From an uncultured Flavobacteriaceae bacterium (GTDB lineage Bacteria > Bacteroidota > Bacteroidia > Flavobacteriales > Flavobacteriaceae), in NCBI GenBank assembly GCA_938073895.1, contig CALJFB010000003.1, positions 1 to 64,000 of the forward strand: a DNA stretch of 64,000 nucleotides, in the 5' to 3' direction. Below are positions 43,901 through 52,689 of the stretch, piece after piece. Made by a program: the position numbers and the translations under genes. The notes under the pieces are model-generated. The model was given only the letters and a program-made list of their open reading frames with translations. It did no database searches and was not told where the DNA came from. The first letter of the stretch is position 1; every line of letters starts with the position of its first letter.

Positions 43901-45210
43901 TTAAAAAAATTATAATGGTCTTTGTGTGTGTATTCGCAACTCAAGCCTATGCGCAAGAAGGATCTGCATCTCCTTATTCTTTTTATGGTATTGGAAGTCT
44001 AAACTTTAAAGGAACCGTAGAAAATAGAAGTATGGGAGGAATTTCTGTTTATAACGACAGTATTCATCTAAATCTTAGAAACCCTGCAGCTTATGGAGGC
44101 AAAAACTTAGCTGTTTATAATAATGAAAGTCGTCCTATAATTTATTCAGTTGGAGGAAGTCATTCTAATATTAAACTACAATCTAATTCAAATTCAGACA
44201 GAACATCAACCTCTACATTTGATTATTTAGCAGTAGCTATTCCTTTAGGTAAGTTAGGCTTTGGGTTTGGTTTGTTACCTTATTCATCTGTAGGTTATAA
44301 ATTAGAGAATTCTAACACTAATGGAGATTTAGGAAATAGATATAAAGGCGAAGGTGGCGTTAACAGAACTTACTTATCTTTTGGTTATCAGTTAACTAAT
44401 AAGCTTAGTATAGGTGCTACAGCAGATTACAATTTTGGGAATATTAAAAATTCAAGTATAGAATTTCAGTATAATACAAATAACGAGTTATTAATTTACC
44501 AAACTAGAGAAGATAATAAATCTAGCTTAAGCGGTCTTAGTTTTAATTTAGGAGCTTACTATACTACAAAATTAAACGACAAGTTAGAAATACAAACGTC
44601 TTTAACTTACACACCAGAATCTAAATTAAAATCTACTAATAAAAGATCTTTTTCTACATTTACATTTGATCCTTTTGGAAATGAAAATGAATTAAATACA
44701 ATAGATTCAGATTTAGAATCTCAAGGTTTAGAAACCACAGATTTAATAATTCCTTCCAAATTAACTATAGGAGTAGGAATTGGTGAACCAAGAAATTGGT
44801 TTGCAGGTTTAGATTATACAACTCAACAAACCAGTAATTTTTCAAATAGATTATATAATTACCAAAACGCAACCTTCGAGAATTCTAGTACTATATCTCT
44901 TGGCGGTTTTTATATTCCTAAGTTTAATGCATTTTCTGGTTACTTTAAAAGAGTAACTTATAGAGGTGGATTACGTTTCGAGAAAACAGGTTTAAAAGTA
45001 AATAATCAGTCAATAAAAGAGTTTGGCATATCTTTTGGTCTAGGATTACCAGTTGGAAGTGGTCGAGACTTTTTCTCTAATGTAAACTTAGGTTTTGAAA
45101 TTGGTGAAAGAGGAACAACTAGCCAAAATTTAATTAAAGAAAATTTTGTAAACTTTCAACTTAGTTTATCATTAAATGATAGATGGTTTGAAAAAAGAAA
45201 GTATGAATAA
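43897..45210 (+). CDS. Outer-membrane beta-barrel protein, FadL-like fold
   Basis: 437 residues with a signal peptide ending AYAQ (about 20). The N-terminal segment ASPYSFYGIGSLNFKGT with NRSMGG and RNPAAYGG matches the FadL/PorV-like group of Bacteroidota barrels. The remainder is strand-rich with extracellular Asn/Ser-rich loops. The substrate is unknown. Overlaps coaX by 4 nt. The next gene, a secreted repeat protein, begins 19 nt after the stop. Confidence 0.75.
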   Translation: MIKKIIMVFVCVFATQAYAQEGSASPYSFYGIGSLNFKGTVENRSMGGISVYNDSIHLNLRNPAAYGGKNLAVYNNESRPIIYSVGGSHSNIKLQSNSNSDRTSTSTFDYLAVAIPLGKLGFGFGLLPYSSVGYKLENSNTNGDLGNRYKGEGGVNRTYLSFGYQLTNKLSIGATADYNFGNIKNSSIEFQYNTNNELLIYQTREDNKSSLSGLSFNLGAYYTTKLNDKLEIQTSLTYTPESKLKSTNKRSFSTFTFDPFGNENELNTIDSDLESQGLETTDLIIPSKLTIGVGIGEPRNWFAGLDYTTQQTSNFSNRLYNYQNATFENSSTISLGGFYIPKFNAFSGYFKRVTYRGGLRFEKTGLKVNNQSIKEFGISFGLGLPVGSGRDFFSNVNLGFEIGERGTTSQNLIKENFVNFQLSLSLNDRWFEKRKYE

Positions 45211-45229
45211 CCCTAAAACTAACAAGACT

Positions 45230-46582
45230 ATGAAATCTAAAGCAACATTAATACTAGCCCTACTATTATCTATAACTTTTGGATATGCTCAAGAAGATTG
45301 TGCAACAAAATTATCTTTAATGGTAGAATCAGCAAAAGCAAAAGCTTACGATGCAGCATATCCACAATTACAAGCACTAAGAAAAGATTGTGCTAAATAT
45401 CATTATGGTATTTATAAGTACGGAGAAAAAATATTAAACCATAAAGTAGATAATTCTACAGGCGAAGAAAAAAAAGCATTTATTGCAGACTACGCAAAAT
45501 TATATACTGAAGCTCAAACTATTTTTCCAAGTAAATTTCCTAAAGGACAATATCTTGGTAAAGCAGCACAGTTAAACTACGATAATAAAGATTTGTTAGG
45601 TCTTCAAGATTTAGATTTATATAATCAATTTGATGCTGCTTTTAATGCAGACACAAAAACATTTAAAAGTGCAAAAGGATTGTACGTATATTTTAAATTA
45701 ATGGTTGGTTTATTTGATGCAGGTCAGAAGCCAGCTTCAGAATTATTTAATAAATACGATGATGTTGTAGAAAGAATAGATGCAATCTCAGATTCTTATC
45801 AAGCTAAGTTAAATAAGTTAGTAGCTAAAGAAGAAGTAGGAACAGCTCTAACCTCTAAAGATAAAAGATACAAAAAGAATTACGAAGCTAATATTGAGGC
45901 ATTCGAAAAAGTATCTGGAAGTGTAGATACAGAATTAGGTTCTAGAGCAAATTGCGAAAACTTAATACCATTATATTCTAAAGATTTCGATGCCAATAGT
46001 ACAAATGCAGTTTGGTTAAAAAGAGCTGTTAGTAGAATGTTCTATAAAGAATGTACAGAAGATCCGTTATACGAGAAATTAGTAAAAGCTTACGATGCAG
46101 CAGAATCTTCTGCAGACACAAAATATTTTGTAGCTACTATTTTATTTAATAAAGGAAAAGTTACTGAAGCAATGAATTACTTTAAAGAATCTTTTGATTT
46201 ACAAACAGATCCATTAAAGAAAGCTAAATTAGCAAATAAGATAGCGTCAAATTTAAAGAAAAAAGGACGTTATGGAGAAGCTAGACAATATTTTGAAAAA
46301 GCATTAAGGTTAAATCCATCAAATAAATATCCTCACGTTTTAATTGCTTCTATGTATGCTAGTAGTGCAAATAATTGTGGAGACACAAACTTTAACAAAA
46401 GAGCTGTTTTCTGGTTAGCTGCTAACGAGGCAGATAGAGCAGGAGGAAAAGGTTCTAAATATGCGGCAAGTTATAGAGCAAAAGCGCCAACTAAATCTGA
46501 GATTTTTACAGCAGGTAATGCTGGTAAAAAAATAGCAATTGGATGTTGGATTGGTAGAAGTGTAACTGTACCAAGTCTGTAA
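45230..46582 (+). CDS. Secreted tetratricopeptide-repeat protein
   Basis: 450 residues from the ATG at 45230, chosen because the signal peptide (ends GYAQ) begins there; in-frame ATG at 45203 and an earlier start at 45176 are possible. Tandem helical hairpins follow, including a clear TPR near ANKIASNLKKKGRYGEARQY. Two cysteines occur just after the signal. A periplasmic scaffolding role is likely. Its stop overlaps the lptC ATG by one base (TAATG). Confidence 0.78.
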   Translation: MKSKATLILALLLSITFGYAQEDCATKLSLMVESAKAKAYDAAYPQLQALRKDCAKYHYGIYKYGEKILNHKVDNSTGEEKKAFIADYAKLYTEAQTIFPSKFPKGQYLGKAAQLNYDNKDLLGLQDLDLYNQFDAAFNADTKTFKSAKGLYVYFKLMVGLFDAGQKPASELFNKYDDVVERIDAISDSYQAKLNKLVAKEEVGTALTSKDKRYKKNYEANIEAFEKVSGSVDTELGSRANCENLIPLYSKDFDANSTNAVWLKRAVSRMFYKECTEDPLYEKLVKAYDAAESSADTKYFVATILFNKGKVTEAMNYFKESFDLQTDPLKKAKLANKIASNLKKKGRYGEARQYFEKALRLNPSNKYPHVLIASMYASSANNCGDTNFNKRAVFWLAANEADRAGGKGSKYAASYRAKAPTKSEIFTAGNAGKKIAIGCWIGRSVTVPSL

Positions 46583-47133
46583 TGCATACAAACGTTAAAC
46601 ATATAATATACAACTTAGTCATAGCGTTAGCTATGACTTTGTTTTTTTCGTGTAAAAACGATTTTAAAACCGTATCTAAAATAGGTGTAGCAGCCAACGA
46701 TCCTGTTGGAATTGGCGATAGTATTAACTTAAAATTTACGGATTCTGGTAAGGTAAAAGCCAATTTACTAAGCCCAAAAGTCTTTGACTACGGAAATAGA
46801 AAGTATAGTTATTCAGAATTTACCGAAGGTGTAATTCTACACATTTACGAAAAAAGCCAACACAGCACTATTTTTTCTGATTATGCAATAGTAAACAATA
46901 CCACAAACTTAATAGATTTGCGCGGTAATGTTATTGTTGTAACAGCAACACAAGACACTTTATTTACAGAGCAGCTATATTACGATAAGTCTAATGAATG
47001 GGTTTTTAATAATCAACCAGTGCAGTTTAAATCTAAAGATTACGTTACTAATGGTGTTGGATTCGATTCAGACAGAGCATTTACTAAAGTCAAGGTCTTA
47101 GATGTTACTGGTCAATTTGCAGTATTAGATTAA
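46582..47133 (+). CDS. lptC: LPS transport periplasmic protein LptC
   Basis: 183 residues. N-terminal membrane anchor ending in a cysteine (LFFSC, about residue 23), so possibly a lipoprotein, and a single beta-jellyroll LptC domain (residues about 55-180) with YSEFTEGVILHIY and RGNVIVVTATQDTLFTEQLYYD motifs. It bridges the inner-membrane LptBFG complex to LptA in lipopolysaccharide export. Neighbours: TPR protein upstream, a 57-residue membrane protein downstream. Confidence 0.82.
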   Translation: MHTNVKHIIYNLVIALAMTLFFSCKNDFKTVSKIGVAANDPVGIGDSINLKFTDSGKVKANLLSPKVFDYGNRKYSYSEFTEGVILHIYEKSQHSTIFSDYAIVNNTTNLIDLRGNVIVVTATQDTLFTEQLYYDKSNEWVFNNQPVQFKSKDYVTNGVGFDSDRAFTKVKVLDVTGQFAVLD

Positions 47134-47186
47134 TTTTTAATATATAAAGCGCTTTATTGTTATATTTACAGTATAAATTATAATTC

Positions 47187-47360
47187 ATGACATTTTTTAA
47201 ATACTTTCATTACGCTTATTTAGTTTTTGCAGTGCTGTTTTTTTGGGATACCTTTAATAGTTGGGGAGAAACTCAAGCTTACGCTTCGTTAGCTTTAGGT
47301 GTTTTGGCACTTTTTATGTTTTTTTTTAGAGGTAAATTCAATAAAAAATTTAACAAGTAA
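47187..47360 (+). CDS. Small membrane protein of 57 residues
   Basis: Starts ATG at 47187 and stops at 47360, found by reading the gap. Two hydrophobic helices (about 9-20 and 34-50) are separated by a Trp-Asp-rich turn, with a basic tail of Lys and Asn. It ends 3 nt before the CNNM/CorC gene. Family not recognised. The position between lptC and the CNNM/CorC gene suggests cotranscription. Confidence 0.6.
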   Translation: MTFFKYFHYAYLVFAVLFFWDTFNSWGETQAYASLALGVLALFMFFFRGKFNKKFNK

Positions 47361-47363
47361 GTT

Positions 47364-48653
47364 ATGGCAACAGCTATAACTATAATTGTTATTTCGTTAT
47401 TATTATCTGCTTTTTTTTCAGGAATGGAAATTGCTTATGTGTCTTCTAATAAAATTCATATAGAAATAGAAAAAAAGCAAGATAGTTTCCTTTCAGGAAT
47501 ATTAGCAAAACTTACAGAAAAACCATCAAAATTTATAGCAACTATGCTTATTGGAAACAATATAGCATTGGTTATTTACGGTTTTTTTATGGGAGATTTG
47601 TTAATGGAATGGTTTAATACATTTCAAACGTCTAGCTTTCCTGCTATAAATTATTTATTAAACGATTTAAGTTTACTAACACAAACCGTAATATCTACAT
47701 TGGTTATTTTGTTTACAGCAGAGTTTTTACCTAAAGTTTTTTTTCAGATTTATGCCAATTCGTTGCTTAAAATACTAGCTTTTCCAGCCTATCTGTTTTA
47801 TATTTTGTTTTCGTTTATTTCGGATTTTGTAATATGGATTTCAGACTTAGTATTAAAAAAATTCTTTAAAACTGAAGGCGATCAAGTCCAACTAGCGTTT
47901 ACAAAAATCGAATTAGGAGATTACATTAGCGAACAAATGGAAAGTGTTCAAGAACACGATGAAGTTGATAGCGAAATTCAAATATTTCAAAATGCCTTAG
48001 AGTTTTCAGAAGTCAAGGCTAGAGAAGTTATGGTGCCAAGAACCGAACTTATTGCTGTAGAGCTTAATGAGTCCGTAGAGAATTTAAAACAAACATTTAT
48101 AGATACTGGTTGTTCTAAGGTTTTGGTTTATAAAGAAAATATAGACGATATTCTTGGCTATGTTCAATTATTCGAGCTTTTTAAAAAACCACAAAATATA
48201 GGATCTATTTTAATGCCAATAGAATTAGTTCCAGAAACAATGCTAATTAAAGACGTTTTGGCTTTGTTAACTAAGAAAAGACGAAGTTTAGTTGTAGTTC
48301 TTGACGAGTATGGAGGTACTTCTGGAATAATGACTGTAGAAGATATTGTAGAAGAATTGTTTGGAGAAATTGAAGACGAACACGATAGTGTAGATTTAAT
48401 AGAACTGCAATTAGAGCAAAATATTTACACCTTTTCTGCTCGTTTAGAAGTAGATTATCTTAACGAAGCTTATAAATTAAATTTGCCAGAAGGCGAAAAT
48501 TACGAAACTTTAGGAGGTTTAATCATGTCTTACGCAGAAGAAATACCAGAGCAAGGAGAAATTGTAATAATTGCATCATCAAGGTTTAAAATACTTGAAG
48601 CATCGGAGAATAAAATTGATGTTGTAGAGGTAACAGTTATAGAAGAAGATTAA
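47364..48653 (+). CDS. CNNM/CorC-type transporter (hemolysin family)
   Basis: 429 residues. N-terminal CNNM membrane domain (about 1-170, four helices), a CBS pair (about 200-330, with VMVPRTELIAV and LVVVLDEYGGTSGIMTVEDI), and a CorC_HlyC domain at 345-425 with GGLIMSYAEEIPEQGE. Members move Mg2+ or Co2+; one paralogue is the gliding protein GldE. No gliding genes are close, so I leave it unnamed. It starts 3 nt after the 57-residue ORF. Confidence 0.85.
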   Translation: MATAITIIVISLLLSAFFSGMEIAYVSSNKIHIEIEKKQDSFLSGILAKLTEKPSKFIATMLIGNNIALVIYGFFMGDLLMEWFNTFQTSSFPAINYLLNDLSLLTQTVISTLVILFTAEFLPKVFFQIYANSLLKILAFPAYLFYILFSFISDFVIWISDLVLKKFFKTEGDQVQLAFTKIELGDYISEQMESVQEHDEVDSEIQIFQNALEFSEVKAREVMVPRTELIAVELNESVENLKQTFIDTGCSKVLVYKENIDDILGYVQLFELFKKPQNIGSILMPIELVPETMLIKDVLALLTKKRRSLVVVLDEYGGTSGIMTVEDIVEELFGEIEDEHDSVDLIELQLEQNIYTFSARLEVDYLNEAYKLNLPEGENYETLGGLIMSYAEEIPEQGEIVIIASSRFKILEASENKIDVVEVTVIEED

Positions 48654-48859
48654 TCTTAGTAACAAACTTATAGTTTATAAAACTTTTAGGCTTTTTAGTT
48701 ATCCTAATAATAACGTCACATTTTTTGTGTTTAAAGCAATCCACAACCATAAAAGGCTAAATACAAAGTAAATAGATTTTTTTTAATCAAAACTATTTTT
48801 ATTATTGCTATTTAAATGGTATTTTCGCCCACTATAATTCAATAATTATACTCTATAAA

Positions 48860-50989
48860 ATGGCAATTTTAAATAAAATTAGACAAAAAACATTCGTTTT
48901 AATCTTAGTAATCGCATTAGCGTTATTCGCATTCATATTATCTGGTTTAGTAGATAATAAAGATGCTTTGTTTGGTAAATCTCAAAATACTGTAGCAACT
49001 ATTAATGGAAAAGACATTGGTAGAACAGAATTTATGCAAAAAGTTGAGTTTCAACAAAAGCAAATGGGACCAAACGCAACAACTACTCAGGTTATGAACC
49101 AGGTTTTTGAAGCAGAAGTTCGTCAGGCAGTTATGTCGGCAGAATTCGATAAATTAGGTCTTTCTGTAGAGTCAGATCAAATGAGAGATGTATTAAGAGC
49201 AGCTTTAGCAACAAGTCCAGAGTTTTTAAATGATGCAGGATTATTTGACGATGCTAAGTTAACAGAGTACATTGCTAACATTAAAGAAACCTCTACGCAA
49301 CAATACCAACAATGGATAGACTACGAGCAAAACGTAGCAGGATCTGCATTACAAACAAATTACTTTAATCTAGTTAAAGCTGGTACAACTGCAACATTAG
49401 CAGAAGGTGCTTTAGAGCATAAATTAGAAGGCGACAAAGTAAATATTAGTTATGTTCAAGTTCCTTTTTCAACAATATTAGATACAGATGTTGAGGTAAG
49501 TAAAGAAGAAATTAAATCTTTTATTACCAAAAACCCTAAACAATACAAAGCAGACGCTTCAACAGATTTACAATATGTAATGTTCCAAGAAGTGGCTTCA
49601 TTAGAAGATGAAAACGATATTAAATCTAAATTAGCTGTTTTAGTAAACGATAAGAAAGAATTTAACGAAACAACTAATGCTACAGAAACTATTTTAGGTT
49701 TAAAAAACACTAAAAACATAGAGGCTTTTGTAAACGAAAATTCAGACGATTTTAAATACAATAGCTCTTTTGTAACAAAAGCGCAGTTACCAGCTGTAGT
49801 TGCAGATACATTAGCAAATTCTCCAGTAGGATCTATTTATGGACCATATAAAGACGCTGCTTATTTTAAATTATCTAAAATTGTTGCAACTACTAAATTA
49901 CCAGATTCTGTTAAAGCAAGACATATTTTAATACCTTTTAAAGGTGCTAATTCTGCAGCCGAAGATGTTGTTAAAACAGAAGCAGAAGCAAAAGTATTTG
50001 CAGATAGTTTAACAACAATATTAAAATCTAATAACAGTAAGTTTGAAGATTTTGTTACAGCTTATTCTTCTGATAAAGGTAGTGTAGAAAAAGGTGGTTT
50101 TTACGATTGGTATCCATACGGACAAATGGTTCCAGAATTTAGAGACTTTACTTTTGAAGGTAAAACAGGTGATTTAGGCGTAGTTAAAACAGTTTTTGGA
50201 TTTCATATTATAGAAGTAAAAGGACAAAAAGGAACATCGGAATTATACAAAGTAGCAACTATTGCACGTAAAATAGAGCCATCAGACGCAACATCTGATA
50301 AAGTATTTAGAGATGCCTCTAATTTTGAAGTTAACATAGCAAGTAAGTCTTTTACAGCTGTTTCTAAAGAAGCAAATTATGATGTAAGACCTGTTAAAAC
50401 AATAAAAGAATTAGAAGAAAACATACCTGGCTTAGGCGCGCAAAGATCTATTGTACGTTGGTCTTTTGATGAGAAAACTAAAGTTGGAGATGTTAAACGT
50501 TATACAGTTCCTGGTGGATATGCTGTAGTACAGGTTACTGCAAAGCGTGATGCTGGTTTAATGACTGTAGAAGAAGCTTCTGTAACTGTAACACCTAAAT
50601 TAAGATCAGAAAAAAAGGCTAAAATGATTATGGATGGAGTAAATGCTTCTACCTTAGAAGATTTTGCAGCATTAAAAAGTCAGCAAGTTAAAACAGCTTC
50701 TGCTATAAACATGAATAACCCAACAATTGGTGGCGCTGGTAGAGAACCATTAGTTATTGGCTTTGCTTTTGGATTAAAAGATGGCGAAACTTCTAAATTA
50801 ATTGTAGGAGAAAAAGGAGTTTATATGGTTAAGCGTACTGGTTTTACTCCAGCAGTTAAATTAGATAATTACCAATCTTTTGCTAATAAAGTTAGTACTC
50901 AGAAATTAAATACAGTACAAAGTAAATTATACACAGCATTAAAAGATGCTGCGGAAATAGAAGATAACAGAGCTAAAACAGTTCAGTAA
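48860..50989 (+). CDS. PpiD-like periplasmic peptidyl-prolyl isomerase
   Basis: 709 residues. One N-terminal membrane helix (about 14-31), a SurA/PpiD N-terminal domain (35-200), a PpiC parvulin domain around 355-460 (VKARHILIPFKG, FGFHIIEVKG) and a second, weaker parvulin-like domain after 550. The arrangement fits PpiD, an inner-membrane chaperone that faces the periplasm and helps outer-membrane proteins fold. Monocistronic; a terminator follows at 51016-51035. Confidence 0.88.
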   Translation: MAILNKIRQKTFVLILVIALALFAFILSGLVDNKDALFGKSQNTVATINGKDIGRTEFMQKVEFQQKQMGPNATTTQVMNQVFEAEVRQAVMSAEFDKLGLSVESDQMRDVLRAALATSPEFLNDAGLFDDAKLTEYIANIKETSTQQYQQWIDYEQNVAGSALQTNYFNLVKAGTTATLAEGALEHKLEGDKVNISYVQVPFSTILDTDVEVSKEEIKSFITKNPKQYKADASTDLQYVMFQEVASLEDENDIKSKLAVLVNDKKEFNETTNATETILGLKNTKNIEAFVNENSDDFKYNSSFVTKAQLPAVVADTLANSPVGSIYGPYKDAAYFKLSKIVATTKLPDSVKARHILIPFKGANSAAEDVVKTEAEAKVFADSLTTILKSNNSKFEDFVTAYSSDKGSVEKGGFYDWYPYGQMVPEFRDFTFEGKTGDLGVVKTVFGFHIIEVKGQKGTSELYKVATIARKIEPSDATSDKVFRDASNFEVNIASKSFTAVSKEANYDVRPVKTIKELEENIPGLGAQRSIVRWSFDEKTKVGDVKRYTVPGGYAVVQVTAKRDAGLMTVEEASVTVTPKLRSEKKAKMIMDGVNASTLEDFAALKSQQVKTASAINMNNPTIGGAGREPLVIGFAFGLKDGETSKLIVGEKGVYMVKRTGFTPAVKLDNYQSFANKVSTQKLNTVQSKLYTALKDAAEIEDNRAKTVQ

Positions 50990-51015
50990 TTTAGTTCAAT
51001 TTATTACATAAAAAA

Positions 51016-51035
51016 AGGCTTCCATTTGGAAGCCT
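51016..51035 (+). terminator. ppiD terminator
   Basis: AGGCTTCC and GGAAGCCT arms with an ATTT loop are followed by T7, 27 nt after the stop. The reverse strand also has a T-run. Confidence 0.88.
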
Positions 51036-51158
51036 TTTTTTATGCTAAATAGTTTTGTTGTTTACATTTATACACATTAGCAGTATAATGCCACATTAAC
51101 TAGTCTGAATTAATTAATAGACTTGCCTAAATTTTAATTAAAATAAAAAAAGTAGCTT

Positions 51159-51329
51159 ATGTCTTATTTTGTTCCAATAATTTTAGTTGTATTAGTTTTG
51201 TTTGGTCTGTTTCTTTTTGCAAAGAAAACAGGTTTTAAAAAAAACCATTATAGAGTATTCTTTATTTTTATAATAGTATCAATTTTAATGTTTTTGTATT
51301 TCCTCTTTAAAAGAAAAATGCTAGTTTGA
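51159..51329 (+). CDS. Small membrane protein of 56 residues
   Basis: Starts ATG at 51159 and stops TGA at 51329. Helices at about 5-21 and 35-50, with a short Lys-rich linker between them and a basic end. It stands alone between the ppiD terminator and the convergent folK/dNK gene. Family not recognised. The start is preceded by the purine-rich AAAAAAAGTAG, a reasonable ribosome site. Confidence 0.55.
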   Translation: MSYFVPIILVVLVLFGLFLFAKKTGFKKNHYRVFFIFIIVSILMFLYFLFKRKMLV

Positions 51330-51346
51330 TGCATTTTTTTTTAACT

Positions 51347-52480
51347 TTAATTCACTTCAAAAATCTTTGATAGTAACCAAATATAATCTTCTCTATTGCA
51401 TACAAAATCTCTATTTGAGATATCTATAAGTTTAAAGTTTATTTCAGTTTGCGTTTTTAAAAAGTCTAAATAACCCGTATTAATTTTGTCTAAGTAGCTG
51501 TCTTCAATATTTTGTTCGTAATCTCTACCGCGTTTTTTTATGTTTTGCTGTAAGCGTTCTGTATTTTGGTATAAATAGATGTATAAATCCGGTTTAGGAA
51601 TGTCTTTGTACATTAAATGAAAGAGTTTACGGTATAAATTAAACTCATCTTCAGGTAAGGTTATTTTAGAAAATATAAGCGACTTATAAATGTCATAATC
51701 GCTTACCATAAAATCTTTAAACAGATCTAATTGTTGTAAATCGTCTGTTATTTGCTGGTATCTATCTGCTAAAAAAGACATTTCTAAAGTAAAAGCATAG
51801 CGAGATGCATCTTCGTAAAATTTTGGTAAAAATGGATTATCAGCAAAACGTTCTAAAATGGGTTTTGCATTAAAGTCTTCTGCAATTAAATGCGTTAAAC
51901 TAGTTTTTCCAGCGCCAATATTTCCTTCTATAGCAATATAGTTGTGTGTCTTAAGATTGTATGTTTTTTTTGGATTTTTAAGCCAAATATTTTGAGGTTC
52001 TAGAATGCTTTCATCTTTACAGATTTCTAATAACTCTTCACTGCTTTTATTTAGTTTTGGATGAATTACTTTTTTTGCAATGTCCTGTAGTGGCTTAAGA
52101 ACAAATTTTCTATTATGAGCTTCTAAATGTGGAATTGTAAGTCGCGAAGTTTCAATAATTTCATCTTCAAAAAAGATAATATCTAAATCTATTTCTCTGT
52201 TTTCGTAAGTGTCTTTTAATGTTTTTTTGCGCCCTAATTTTTGCTCAATACGTTGCAGTTGTTCTAAAAGTTCTAATGCAGAAAGTGTTGTGGTTACAGA
52301 AATACAGGTGTTGTAAAAGTTGTGCCCGTCAAAATCTAAAGCTTTAGTTTCGTAAACTTTAGCTATTTGTTTTATACTTCCAATAGATTGGAAAATGGCA
52401 TTAATGGCGTCTTGTAAATTTTTATACCTATCGCCTTTATTACTGCCTAAAGCTATATGTGCTATTTTTTGTGTTGTCAT
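51347..52480 (-). CDS. folK: Fusion of FolK (HPPK) and deoxynucleoside kinase
   Basis: 377 residues from the ATG at 52480. Residues 1-160 are HPPK: ALGSNKGDR (10-18), EIDLDIIFFED (97-106 region) and IPHLEAHNRKFVL. A linker of about 20 residues leads to a deoxynucleoside kinase domain: GNIGAGKTSL Walker A (186-195), E210RF and a KRGRDYEQ lid near 310. FolK makes the pyrophosphoryl pterin for folate; the second domain phosphorylates deoxynucleosides for salvage. Both halves look intact. Confidence 0.88.
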   Translation of the reverse strand: MTTQKIAHIALGSNKGDRYKNLQDAINAIFQSIGSIKQIAKVYETKALDFDGHNFYNTCISVTTTLSALELLEQLQRIEQKLGRKKTLKDTYENREIDLDIIFFEDEIIETSRLTIPHLEAHNRKFVLKPLQDIAKKVIHPKLNKSSEELLEICKDESILEPQNIWLKNPKKTYNLKTHNYIAIEGNIGAGKTSLTHLIAEDFNAKPILERFADNPFLPKFYEDASRYAFTLEMSFLADRYQQITDDLQQLDLFKDFMVSDYDIYKSLIFSKITLPEDEFNLYRKLFHLMYKDIPKPDLYIYLYQNTERLQQNIKKRGRDYEQNIEDSYLDKINTGYLDFLKTQTEINFKLIDISNRDFVCNREDYIWLLSKIFEVN

Positions 52481-52689
52481 AATTTGTAGCAAAATAAGTA
52501 AAAGAAGTTTAAAAATTTTATAAAATTGAAATCTGTTAATAACTTATTTCTAGTTTAAAAAGCCTTAAAGTATTCTAATTAATTATAACAACTTAGCTTT
52601 TAGGATACTACTATATTATTAAACTTATATTAAACATAGTTGTTATGTTATTTATATTTAATTTCTTTGTTTAAAAGGTTTAAATCAAA

